The notes below the pieces were generated by a model. That model was not told the origin of the DNA and searched no databases. It was given only the letters and a program-made list of their open reading frames with translations. A DNA stretch of 64,000 nucleotides from G963663615 sp963663615 (lineage in GTDB: Bacteria > Bacteroidota > Ignavibacteria > Ignavibacteriales > Melioribacteraceae), in the NCBI GenBank assembly GCA_963663615.1, contig OY760517.1:3968001-4032000 (forward strand), written 5' to 3'. A program made the translations under genes and the position numbers. This document shows, in pieces, positions 9,690 to 18,035 of the stretch (the first letter of the stretch is position 1; each line of letters starts with the position of its first letter).

Positions 9690-10598
9690 TTATAATAAGT
9701 GATCGAGGGCACTTTTTATGTCTTTATATTTAAACTCAAAATTAAGTTGTTCAAGTTTATTTGAATAAACATAGCTACCTTTGGTTACAATTTGAGCTCC
9801 TTCACCCATAATAATATTTATTATAAACTCGGGTACCCTGAATATTGATGGTCTTTTTAGAACAGTACCAATAGTTTTGCTAAAAGTATTCATATTAACG
9901 GGGTTAGGTGCTACCCCATTTATAATACCTGAGTAATTGGAATTTGTGACAGACTGATAAAAGATATTAACCAAATCATCAATATGAATCCATGAAATTG
10001 GTTGCTTTCCATTACCTATTGGACCACCTACAAATAATTTAAATGGAGTAACCATTTTTTGCAAGGCACCACCTTTATTTGCAAGAGCAACACCAGTTCT
10101 TATAAATACTTTTTTAATATTATTGTCATTAATACTATTCAGTCTGTTTTCCCAACTCTCAACAAGATCCGGTAAAAAACCTTTACCTTTTGCAGAGTTC
10201 TCATCAAATTTGAGTTTATTCGAATAATCATAATATCCCGTTGCAGAGCCACTTACAAAAGTTTCTATTCCGGAATTTTCATTATTTGCAATATTAACCA
10301 TAAAATCAGTAACATCAATTCGACTATCATAAAGTCGTTTTTTGAAAGAATTACTCCATCTTTTGCCTGCAATATTTTCACCAGCAAGATTTATTATAGC
10401 ATTATATGGAAACGAATCAGTTAATTGTTCTGTAAGATGTTTGTAATCTGTTTCAATAATATTTATGTTATCATCAAATTCTGCTTCTGCTTTATTTTTT
10501 GATCTGGTTAAAATTGTAACATTAATGTTTTCATTATTAAGTTTTTTAACTAATTTTTTTCCAATTAATCCGGTTGCACCAGAAACTAATATTTTCAC
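9690..10598 (-). CDS. TIGR01777-family NAD(P)-dependent epimerase/oxidoreductase (YfcH-like)
   Basis: The 302-residue protein is an extended SDR with the N-terminal cofactor loop GATGLIGKKL. It has the family-typical NLAGENIAGKRWS and the C-terminal PEFIINIIMGEGAQIVTKGS, diagnostic of the TIGR01777/YfcH/SDR39U1 group. The substrate of this group is not established; in plants the homologue affects plastid division. The protein is cytosolic. GAGGT lies 9 bases before the ATG. The gene is divergent from the outer-membrane gene at 10682 with only 83 bases between them, so that gap must hold two promoters. Confidence 0.88.
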   Translation of the reverse strand: MKILVSGATGLIGKKLVKKLNNENINVTILTRSKNKAEAEFDDNINIIETDYKHLTEQLTDSFPYNAIINLAGENIAGKRWSNSFKKRLYDSRIDVTDFMVNIANNENSGIETFVSGSATGYYDYSNKLKFDENSAKGKGFLPDLVESWENRLNSINDNNIKKVFIRTGVALANKGGALQKMVTPFKLFVGGPIGNGKQPISWIHIDDLVNIFYQSVTNSNYSGIINGVAPNPVNMNTFSKTIGTVLKRPSIFRVPEFIINIIMGEGAQIVTKGSYVYSNKLEQLNFEFKYKDIKSALDHLL

Positions 10599-10681
10599 TT
10601 TTTACCTCACTTTATAATTATTTGTTAACAAAGTATGAGATACAACGTCTATTGAGTTAATTCAAAACTTTCGGGAAAAAA

Positions 10682-13084
10682 ATGAAAAACCTGTTTATCA
10701 TAATTTTAATTGTAACAACATCCCTATATTCAAAGAACATAATTGTACGCGGAAAAATTTCAGATGCAAAAACCGGTAATTCATTATCGTATGCAAATGT
10801 ACTTGTAAAAAATACAAACAAGGGTACATCCTCTAACTTCCAGGGTGAATTTCAGCTTAATTTGGAGAGTGGTAAATATACGCTTATCGCATCCTTTATA
10901 GGATACAAATCTGATACAGTAAAAGTTGATTTATCTAAAGTAAACTATGTTGAATTTAAACTTGAGCCTGTTACACTTGAACTTTCGGAAGTTAAGGTAG
11001 TCGCCGGTGAAAACCCTGCTCACAGAATTATACGACTTGCCGGTGAAAAGCGTAAAAAACGAAATGACAAAATTGAATCGTATTCATTTACAGGATTTAC
11101 TAAAGGTATTGTTAAAACTGCAAATGATCTCGCTGCCGGAGATGCATCTATATCCTTGAGTGTAAGTAGTAAATCTGACTCAATGTATATTCAGGGAATA
11201 CTTGAAAATGAAAGCAGGGGATATTTCAGGAGTCCGGATGAATATAAGGAAGAAATTATTGCACAACAACAGACTGCAAATTTCCCGGCTTCTATTAACC
11301 TTTTTACAGGTAACAGAATTATCCAGAATTTTTATAATAATGATATAGAGTTTTTTGGTAAACAATTACCTAATCCGGTTGATTGGGAGTCTATTGGTTA
11401 TTATTACTACTATCTGAAAGATAGTACTGCAATTGATAATGAAAAAGTATATGTTGTATTTTTTGCTCCCGATGATGATGCAGATCCCGGGTTTAAGGGA
11501 GATTTGTTCATTAAGGATAAAACTTTTGATTTATTAAAAGTTGATATTTCTCTTAATGAAGCTGCAAACTATGCTGGTATGTTAGATTCAATAAGAATAT
11601 TTCAGCAGTTTGTACCATTCAGGGATAGTATTTATATGCCAGTTGATTACAGACTCTTTTTAAAAGGGGGAGTATTGGGTTTGGTTAATTTTGCTTTTGA
11701 AATGAACTCAATTATGTATGATTATTCAATAAATGAAAAACTTGATAATGATTTGTTCGATTGGTCTGTGGTAACTGTACTACCTGAAGCTGATAAGAAG
11801 GATTCAGCCTACTGGGCTGGTATTCAAACACTACCAAAATCGCTTGAGGAAGTTAAAGCTTATGAAAAAATTGACAGTATAGAATCTATTAAAACAACAT
11901 TCTGGGAAAATTTCAGTTTTATTACTAACCGACTTCCAATAAATGATAACCTATATATTAGTGGTCCACTAGATATATACGGATTTAACAAAGTTGAGGG
12001 ACACAATATTGGTTTTGGTGTTTATTTAAGAGGGATGGATAGTAAGCGACTAAATGCTGATAATTACATTAATTATGGTTTCTCTGATGAAAATTTAAAG
12101 TATAATTTTAGATATAAATATTTATTCGGTAAATACAGAACATATAGTGCTGAGTTAAAAGTAAAAGATGATATTGATGCTATTTTTGGTGAGTCAATTA
12201 AGTATAATGGAATTACTTCTACAATACTTAGTTTGTTTACAAAATATGATTTCAGAGATTATTTTTATAGAAAAGGTGTTGAGCTAAAACTTGGAGGTGA
12301 TGTACTTCCATTTTTAAATGTTAGGGCAGGTTACTCAAGTTATCTTGATAAAAGTGCGATAAATAATACTGATTTTTCTTTCTTCAAAAAGGATAAAAAA
12401 TATTCTCCTAACCTTCAGATAAATAATGTAAATATAAATTCAGTTTCATTTGGGTTTACTTTTGATTTTAGAAGATTTGTTGAGGATGGATATTTTAGGA
12501 GAAGAATTGGAGGAAATAAAACTCATATAGTATTTGATGGAAATGTAACAATTGCTGATGAAAGCTTACTAAATACATCAACAAATTTTCAAAAATATAA
12601 TTTTGGTTTTCATGGAAGAATAAATAGTTACAGGAATACAACTTTATTTTACAGAACTGATTTGAACTATATTGAGGGAACAGCCCCAATACAGTATTTA
12701 TCTGTACTGCCCGGTAATATTAGTTCCGGTGGTAAAAGTAATACATTCCGAACCCTTAAGGTTTCTGAAGTTTTTGGTGATAGAAGTGCTACATATTTCC
12801 TTACTTATGATTTTGCAGATGAATTTTTCAAGATTCTAAGCGTGCCATATCTTAAGGATTTGAGGATTCTTTCATCAATATACCTGAATAGTGCCCTGGT
12901 TGATTCCGATAACAAACAGCGAATGTATAATACATTCAGTAGCACAAGTTTTAAGAGTCCGTTTTACGAAGCAGGATTTTCAATAGGGTATCAGGGATTT
13001 CCGTTGCAGCTTGAGTTTACCTGGAAATTAAATTATAAAGGTAAAAATGATTTTGTATTTGGTATAAATACTTTTGCTCTTTAA
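10682..13084 (+). CDS. DUF5686-like outer-membrane protein with carboxypeptidase-regulatory-like N-terminus
   Basis: The 800-residue protein has a signal peptide (first ~18 residues) and a CarboxypepD_reg-like beta-sandwich (about 22-100: RGKISDAKTGNSLSYANV, GTSSNFQGEFQLNL). A long region follows in which alternating aromatic/hydrophobic strands suggest a beta-barrel, ending in FGINTFAL. This layout matches the DUF5686 family of Bacteroidota/Chlorobi. The family is not a TonB receptor (no plug) and its transport role is unknown. Its stop overlaps the end of the convergent gene at 13081 by 4 bases. The last residue is Leu rather than the usual Phe. Confidence 0.75.
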   Translation: MKNLFIIILIVTTSLYSKNIIVRGKISDAKTGNSLSYANVLVKNTNKGTSSNFQGEFQLNLESGKYTLIASFIGYKSDTVKVDLSKVNYVEFKLEPVTLELSEVKVVAGENPAHRIIRLAGEKRKKRNDKIESYSFTGFTKGIVKTANDLAAGDASISLSVSSKSDSMYIQGILENESRGYFRSPDEYKEEIIAQQQTANFPASINLFTGNRIIQNFYNNDIEFFGKQLPNPVDWESIGYYYYYLKDSTAIDNEKVYVVFFAPDDDADPGFKGDLFIKDKTFDLLKVDISLNEAANYAGMLDSIRIFQQFVPFRDSIYMPVDYRLFLKGGVLGLVNFAFEMNSIMYDYSINEKLDNDLFDWSVVTVLPEADKKDSAYWAGIQTLPKSLEEVKAYEKIDSIESIKTTFWENFSFITNRLPINDNLYISGPLDIYGFNKVEGHNIGFGVYLRGMDSKRLNADNYINYGFSDENLKYNFRYKYLFGKYRTYSAELKVKDDIDAIFGESIKYNGITSTILSLFTKYDFRDYFYRKGVELKLGGDVLPFLNVRAGYSSYLDKSAINNTDFSFFKKDKKYSPNLQINNVNINSVSFGFTFDFRRFVEDGYFRRRIGGNKTHIVFDGNVTIADESLLNTSTNFQKYNFGFHGRINSYRNTTLFYRTDLNYIEGTAPIQYLSVLPGNISSGGKSNTFRTLKVSEVFGDRSATYFLTYDFADEFFKILSVPYLKDLRILSSIYLNSALVDSDNKQRMYNTFSSTSFKSPFYEAGFSIGYQGFPLQLEFTWKLNYKGKNDFVFGINTFAL

Positions 13085-13560
13085 TTATTAAAAGTAAGAG
13101 TAAAACATGAAGGTTTTTCCTTGTTGCTGTTATAACTTATTGTGATTAAATTTTCATCACAAAGGTTTTTAACATAGTGATGATAAAAACCTTCTTCACT
13201 CTTAAATTCCTTATTTCCGCTTTTAAGCAATTCAAGAATTGTTTGTGAAGTGTTGGAAGAAATATTAATACCGGTGTATAAAATATCCAAAGTAACTTTA
13301 TTATTAATATCTTTAACTTCCATAGATATTTTACCTCTGTATGTAAGCTTGAATGAAATATCCAGAAGATACTTTAATAATTTTTTAAGTGAATATTTGT
13401 TAGCAATTATCTCTTCAATTCTTGAATTGTTTTTAATTGAAAATTGCAAAGATTTTTGTTTTGCTTCGAAATAATACTCTTTATATAGTTCCTCAATTAA
13501 ATCTTTAAACAGATTGATCCGGTAAGGAAAACATTCAATTCTAATTCCTTTTTTACTCAT
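13081..13560 (-). CDS. Degenerate histidine-kinase-like ATPase (HATPase) fragment
   Basis: Not firmly recognised. About 159 residues from ATG at 13560; in-frame ATG 13587 and TTG 13602 could extend it. The segment KYSLKKLLKYLLDISF, then KISMEVKDINN and LYTGINIS, follows the order of a histidine-kinase ATP-binding domain (N box, then G1 box). The N-box Asn is missing (YLLDIS instead of NLLDNA), the G1 box reads YTGINIS instead of DTGIGI, and no G2 lid is evident. There is no dimerisation/His domain, sensor or membrane segment. It may be a non-catalytic binding module or a decaying kinase remnant. It is convergent with the DUF5686-like gene, overlapping by 4 bases. Confidence 0.55.
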   Translation of the reverse strand: MSKKGIRIECFPYRINLFKDLIEELYKEYYFEAKQKSLQFSIKNNSRIEEIIANKYSLKKLLKYLLDISFKLTYRGKISMEVKDINNKVTLDILYTGINISSNTSQTILELLKSGNKEFKSEEGFYHHYVKNLCDENLITISYNSNKEKPSCFTLTFNN

Positions 13561-13877
13561 AATGTTTTCTGTTCCAGTGTTATACATTTTATATGATAAC
13601 AATTATATTTTTCCCAAAAATTATAATTAAAAAGTAATTATAATCTATCAGGTAAAATATAACCGAATATACAAAGATGGTGTAGCAAAAACGGTTACAG
13701 AAAACAACTTGTATATTGCTATTATCATGTAATATTAATCATAAAAAAGTTTCTAAATTATTATATTTGTGTGGGATATGAAATAGGATTTAGCAAGCTT
13801 GCGGAAAATTATGTTTTCTTGTAATGACTGGCTAATATTTAATCAATTTAGTTTTTTGCTTAAATTATTGGAATGTT

Positions 13878-14687
13878 ATGCTAAAAAAGCAAATCCTTAT
13901 CCTGTTATTATCTCTTACATATTTTACTATTTCCGGTCAAAATGAAGAAACAATATTAGACCAAACCGGATTGGTTTATCAAATAAACAAAATTGAAAAT
14001 ATTTTGTTCTCACCTATCGAAGATATCTTTAATCGCCTTGGTATGGAAAACGTTAGTACCAGTTTTATTAGCGATGAAATTAATAAGTGTTATTCTGTTT
14101 TTGAGCAGGTAATGACCGATTCGTTATCCGAAGAATATAAAAGCCAAATAAGTAAAATTTATAGCGGGCAAATTGGTATTAAGCTTAAAAAGAATTACAA
14201 ACAGAACATTTTTGAAGATATTGACAAGTTTAATGATTACAGAAGCAAAATTGATAGAGAGGAAATAAATCTTAATAGATTTATTGCTACAAAGGATCTT
14301 GTTGAAAATGCCGGTTCGCTTGATCTTGAAAGTATGATTAAGAGTGAAGTTTTAAAAGCTCTTGCCGATATACAGCTTGTTGCAATACTTGTTAATGACG
14401 GTATGGAAAAAGATGAACTAGAAGCTTACCTGAAAACGGATGAGTATAATAAAATGCTTGTTTATATCAGACGTCAGCTTTTCTCGGGTAATTCAAATTT
14501 GGCTCAATACGATTTTAACCGTTATCTTTATTTCTATAGCTCATTTACTGAAAACGAGCTTGCCGAATATAATAATTTTTTGAAAAGTGAGGCTGGTAAA
14601 CGTTATTCCCAATGCATTCAAAGTGCGTTCAGAAAATCGCTTGATATGATTAATAAGGATATGATTGAATATCTTCTTAATCTATAG
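13878..14687 (+). CDS. Exported protein with DUF2059-like C-terminus
   Basis: The 269-residue protein has a signal peptide (MLKKQILILLLSLTYFTISG). The rest is helical and charged. Near the end, FYSSFTENELAEYNNFLKS followed by EAGKRYSQ resembles the DUF2059 pattern (F-T-x-x-E-L-x-x-x-x-x-F-x-x-S-x-x-G-K), a periplasmic helical domain of unknown function. The first half has no recognisable domain. It is a single-gene unit: no neighbour within 100 bases on its strand, and a terminator follows directly. Confidence 0.65.
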   Translation: MLKKQILILLLSLTYFTISGQNEETILDQTGLVYQINKIENILFSPIEDIFNRLGMENVSTSFISDEINKCYSVFEQVMTDSLSEEYKSQISKIYSGQIGIKLKKNYKQNIFEDIDKFNDYRSKIDREEINLNRFIATKDLVENAGSLDLESMIKSEVLKALADIQLVAILVNDGMEKDELEAYLKTDEYNKMLVYIRRQLFSGNSNLAQYDFNRYLYFYSSFTENELAEYNNFLKSEAGKRYSQCIQSAFRKSLDMINKDMIEYLLNL

Positions 14688-14701
14688 TATTAAGTATAGA
14701 T

Positions 14702-14727
14702 AAAAAGTGGATTTAATCCCTTTTTTT
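14702..14727 (+). terminator. Rho-independent terminator
   Basis: AAAAAG-T-GGAT pairs with ATCC-CTTTTT (one bulged T) around a 3-base loop and runs into seven T residues, 15 bases after the stop of the DUF2059-like gene. Confidence 0.75.
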
Positions 14728-14803
14728 CTGTTCAAATCTTATCGAATAAAAGAAAATATTTGTAATATTGGGTAAAGGTTTAACAGATATTTAGGGTTTA
14801 GAA

Positions 14804-15898
14804 ATGAAACAATTTACAACTACTATTATAATTATTTTTATTCTGGTTGGTTGCCAGGTAAAAAATTCTTCCCGGTTTGATGATGCAGTAAAAAAATCTT
14901 CCGCTTTTGTTGAAAAATTTATGGAAGAACAAAAGGTTCCCGGAATGTCAATTTCAGTTTCGTACAAGGATAGTTTAATCTGGTCGCAAGGTTTTGGCTA
15001 TGCTGATGTAGAAAACAAAGTTCCGGCAACAACAAATAGCAAATTCAGATGTGCAAGTATCTCAAAATTGTACGCAACTGTTCTTACAGCTCGTCTTGCC
15101 GAAGATGGCATTATTGACCTCGACAAGCCGGTTACTGATATATTGAAAGATTATCCCCGCAAAAAATGGGGTTTTACAATTCGCCATATCGAAAGTCATA
15201 CTTCCGGTATAAGAACTTATGCTGATAAGGATACCAAATTACACCACTTGCATAATAGTATTGAAAACGGTATAAAAATATTCCAGGATGATCCTTTACT
15301 TTTTATTCCGGGAACAGGTTACCAATATTCAACTTATGCTTTTGTTGTACTTAGTGCTTGTTTGCAGGAAGTTACGGGAACACCATATTTTCAGTTACTT
15401 AAAGATACTTTGCTTACTAAACTTGATATGAATAATACTTATCTTGATGATCCATTAGCAATTATACCTGAACGTGCAGGTACATATTCGCTTGATAGCG
15501 TAGGTAATCTTATTCATGCACCTTATTCTGATAATCGTTACAAAGCTGCTGGTGGTGGTATTTTTACCTCAACCGAAGATATGATTAAGTTTGGTGAAGC
15601 TGTTATGTTTACAAATTATGTTAATGATGATACACGAAAAATGTTTTTTACACCTTACCAATATGGAGAACACTTCAGGAACGATAGGGGTTTTGGCTGG
15701 CGAATTATAAAGGATGACAATGATAATCTTATTTATGGTCACCTGGGTGGTCAGGATGGCGGTAGTGCGGTACTGGCGATATATCCAAAATATGATTTGA
15801 TAATTGCATGGACAGGCAACCTTAACTCGAAGTGGAAATATGATAAAGTTGAGCAAGTTGGTAACTATTTTATTGATGTTATTGAAAAAGTAAAATAG
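14804..15898 (+). CDS. Serine hydrolase, beta-lactamase/class C fold, lipoprotein
   Basis: The 364-residue protein has a lipobox (ILVGC). The class C beta-lactamase/esterase fold shows the nucleophile motif S-x-x-K as Ser85-Ile-Ser-Lys88. A tyrosine motif YST replaces the usual YSN, and a late GHLGGQDGG stands where KTG/HxG motifs occur. Related proteins are D-Ala-D-Ala peptidases, esterases and peptide amidases; true beta-lactamase activity is not implied. It probably faces the periplasm, anchored by lipid. It lies 85 bases upstream of the GH13 lipoprotein gene on the same strand. Confidence 0.88.
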   Translation: MKQFTTTIIIIFILVGCQVKNSSRFDDAVKKSSAFVEKFMEEQKVPGMSISVSYKDSLIWSQGFGYADVENKVPATTNSKFRCASISKLYATVLTARLAEDGIIDLDKPVTDILKDYPRKKWGFTIRHIESHTSGIRTYADKDTKLHHLHNSIENGIKIFQDDPLLFIPGTGYQYSTYAFVVLSACLQEVTGTPYFQLLKDTLLTKLDMNNTYLDDPLAIIPERAGTYSLDSVGNLIHAPYSDNRYKAAGGGIFTSTEDMIKFGEAVMFTNYVNDDTRKMFFTPYQYGEHFRNDRGFGWRIIKDDNDNLIYGHLGGQDGGSAVLAIYPKYDLIIAWTGNLNSKWKYDKVEQVGNYFIDVIEKVK

Positions 15899-15982
15899 TG
15901 TAATCAGGCTAAATTAAATTTTAAATTTAATCTATTTCTCAATATATTCGGTTTTTGGCAATAATAAACTAATGAGATTTGT

Positions 15983-17866
15983 ATGAGATTTGTAATAGTT
16001 GGGCTTTTAATAGCTTTAGGTTTGTCCGGTTGTATCCAAAAAAACAGTAGTGACAAAACAGGTGAATATCATGGCGAAATTGGGTATAACATCTGGGTTA
16101 AAGCTTTTGCTGATAGCGATAATGATAATATTGGCGATTTTAATGGTATAACAAGTAAACTTGATTATCTTCATGAACTTGGTATTACCATGATAAAACT
16201 TTCGCCTATACTTAAAGCCGGCTTTACATCAACTTCACCTTGTGCCAATACTCATGGCTATGATGTTGTTGACTATTACAATCTTAATCCCCAGTTTGGT
16301 ACTGAAAAAGATCTTAAAAATTTACTCTCTGAAGCTCATAAAAGAGGTATGAAGGTAATATTCGATTTTATACCAAACCATAGTTCAAATTTGCACCCGT
16401 GGTTTATCGATTCAAAAAATGGCGGAGCAAAAAAAGATTGGTACACTTGGTCTGATAAACCAGATACAAATTGGGGTTTTGCCTGGGGTGGTGGAAATTG
16501 GGATAACGTTTGGTTCAAGGCTGATAATAACAGATACTATTACAGTGCTTTTAGTGTTTCCAGTTTACCCGATTTTAATTATCGTAATCCTGAATTAGTT
16601 AACGAAATGCTGAATATTGCAAAACACTGGCTCGATTATGGTTTTGATGGCTTGCGTGTTGATGCTGCCCGATATATTTGGGAAGACGGTCCAGGTGAAG
16701 CTGCCGACAGACCCGGCACACTTGATTTCTTCAGAAAGCTGAGAGCTTTAACCGATAGTTACAAAACTGAAAAAATTATGATTGCCGAGGCATGGTCCAA
16801 CAAAGATGACATTAAAGCTTACTACGGTAACGGTAATGATATATTCCACATGTGTATTGATTTTCCATGGGCGTGGTTTGTTGGAGAAGCAACCGGAAAA
16901 GGTAGGGCAAAAGATCTTTCTAATCTTATGATTGCGTACCGAAATGAATATCCAAAAAATGCTGAGCCTGCTTCCATTACGAATAACCATGACCATGTAA
17001 GTGCACGAAATTTCAGCAAGTATAATAATCCGCAGGAAGCAATGCTTGCTCTTGCCATGACTATTTTTACAAAGGGAGTTCCTTTCTTTTATTATGGTGA
17101 TGAAATTGGCACAAAAGGCGAACTACTTGATGGTCTTCATCAAGGTTTTGCTCTAAGGGGGAATTTGGACTGGAAGGCTGTAGAAAAACAAAAAGCTGAC
17201 CCAAATTCAATGCTCAACTGGGTAACCAAATTTAATCATATCCGCAATAGTTATCCTGTAATTAGTTATGGTGAGTTTAGTGTTTATGAGCAAGGTGATG
17301 ATACAATTTTACCGATTCTTTACTATAATAACGAAGAGCAGGTTTCCATCATTTATAATTGCAGCGATACGGTTAAGTCTGTAACACTTACCGATAACCT
17401 CAGTAAAGATGCATCAGTAATCATTGGTGATGAAAGTAAAGTAAAAATTACTGAAACAAGTTTTGCTATTTCCGATATACCTGCCAAAAGTTTGGTTATA
17501 ATTCACGACGGCAAAAATAAATCAGAAAATGTTGCAGGTTCTCCGGTTAATGTTACCGGCGGTGCAGACTATAAAGAGTTTAATTGCAATGAATACGAAA
17601 ATATGTACGCTGTTGTAAATGGTAAACGCCACAAAATGCATAAACTTCCTGCTGGTGGGTGGGAGTATATTGCCGAGCTACCAAAAGGTAACCATACATG
17701 GCTGTTTACAAACGGTGAAGGCATTACCTGGGGCGATAACCAACCGGATGGCATTTGCGAAGTTGATGGAAAACCGGTTAATTTCACAATGCCAAAACCT
17801 GGTAAGTACGTACTTCAATTCAACCATTATGGCAGACATTACCTCGCATTCCCAAGGTGGTATTGA
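15983..17866 (+). CDS. GH13 alpha-glucosidase/amylase-like lipoprotein
   Basis: The 627-residue protein has a lipobox (LGLSGC). The GH13 barrel includes DFIPNHSS (region I), GLRVDAARY with nucleophile Asp227, IAEAW with acid/base Glu269 and NNHDH with Asp337. The early GDFNGITSKLDYL and HGYDVVDYY resemble oligo-1,6-glucosidase/trehalose-related GH13 enzymes. After the barrel comes an all-beta C domain and then ~100 residues with a carbohydrate-binding feel (GNHTWLFTNGEGITWGDN). It likely works with the 4850 enzyme on exported alpha-glucan breakdown. The start codon sits in an 11-base tandem duplication (15972-15993). Confidence 0.92.
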   Translation: MRFVIVGLLIALGLSGCIQKNSSDKTGEYHGEIGYNIWVKAFADSDNDNIGDFNGITSKLDYLHELGITMIKLSPILKAGFTSTSPCANTHGYDVVDYYNLNPQFGTEKDLKNLLSEAHKRGMKVIFDFIPNHSSNLHPWFIDSKNGGAKKDWYTWSDKPDTNWGFAWGGGNWDNVWFKADNNRYYYSAFSVSSLPDFNYRNPELVNEMLNIAKHWLDYGFDGLRVDAARYIWEDGPGEAADRPGTLDFFRKLRALTDSYKTEKIMIAEAWSNKDDIKAYYGNGNDIFHMCIDFPWAWFVGEATGKGRAKDLSNLMIAYRNEYPKNAEPASITNNHDHVSARNFSKYNNPQEAMLALAMTIFTKGVPFFYYGDEIGTKGELLDGLHQGFALRGNLDWKAVEKQKADPNSMLNWVTKFNHIRNSYPVISYGEFSVYEQGDDTILPILYYNNEEQVSIIYNCSDTVKSVTLTDNLSKDASVIIGDESKVKITETSFAISDIPAKSLVIIHDGKNKSENVAGSPVNVTGGADYKEFNCNEYENMYAVVNGKRHKMHKLPAGGWEYIAELPKGNHTWLFTNGEGITWGDNQPDGICEVDGKPVNFTMPKPGKYVLQFNHYGRHYLAFPRWY

Positions 17867-17931
17867 TAATTTACATTTATTCTATTTTATCGATTTGTTT
17901 TGTTGGGGTAATTCATGATTATTCCGTTTGT

Positions 17932-17962
17932 GGGGAATTGCCCACCTTTGGTGCGGAGGTAA
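17932..17962 (+). repeat. Left arm of imperfect inverted repeat bracketing the ROCO gene
   Basis: This ~31-base element shares the ordered blocks GGGGA, TTGCC, CCTTTGG and GGAGGTAA with the reverse complement of 21115-21146. Roughly three quarters of positions agree, with one single-base indel. It lies 66 bases after the GH13 stop and 73 bases before the ROCO start. Confidence 0.6.
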
Positions 17963-18035
17963 AAAACAGTTTATTCCTGTCTCAAAATATCTTATCTTAA
18001 ATACAAAATGTTTGGGTATTAAAAGAAGGTGTTAT

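Noticed and set aside
17928..18035. N-terminal extension of the ROCO protein by 36 residues
   Set aside because: It runs through the inverted-repeat arm; a good ribosome-binding site precedes the ATG at 18036.
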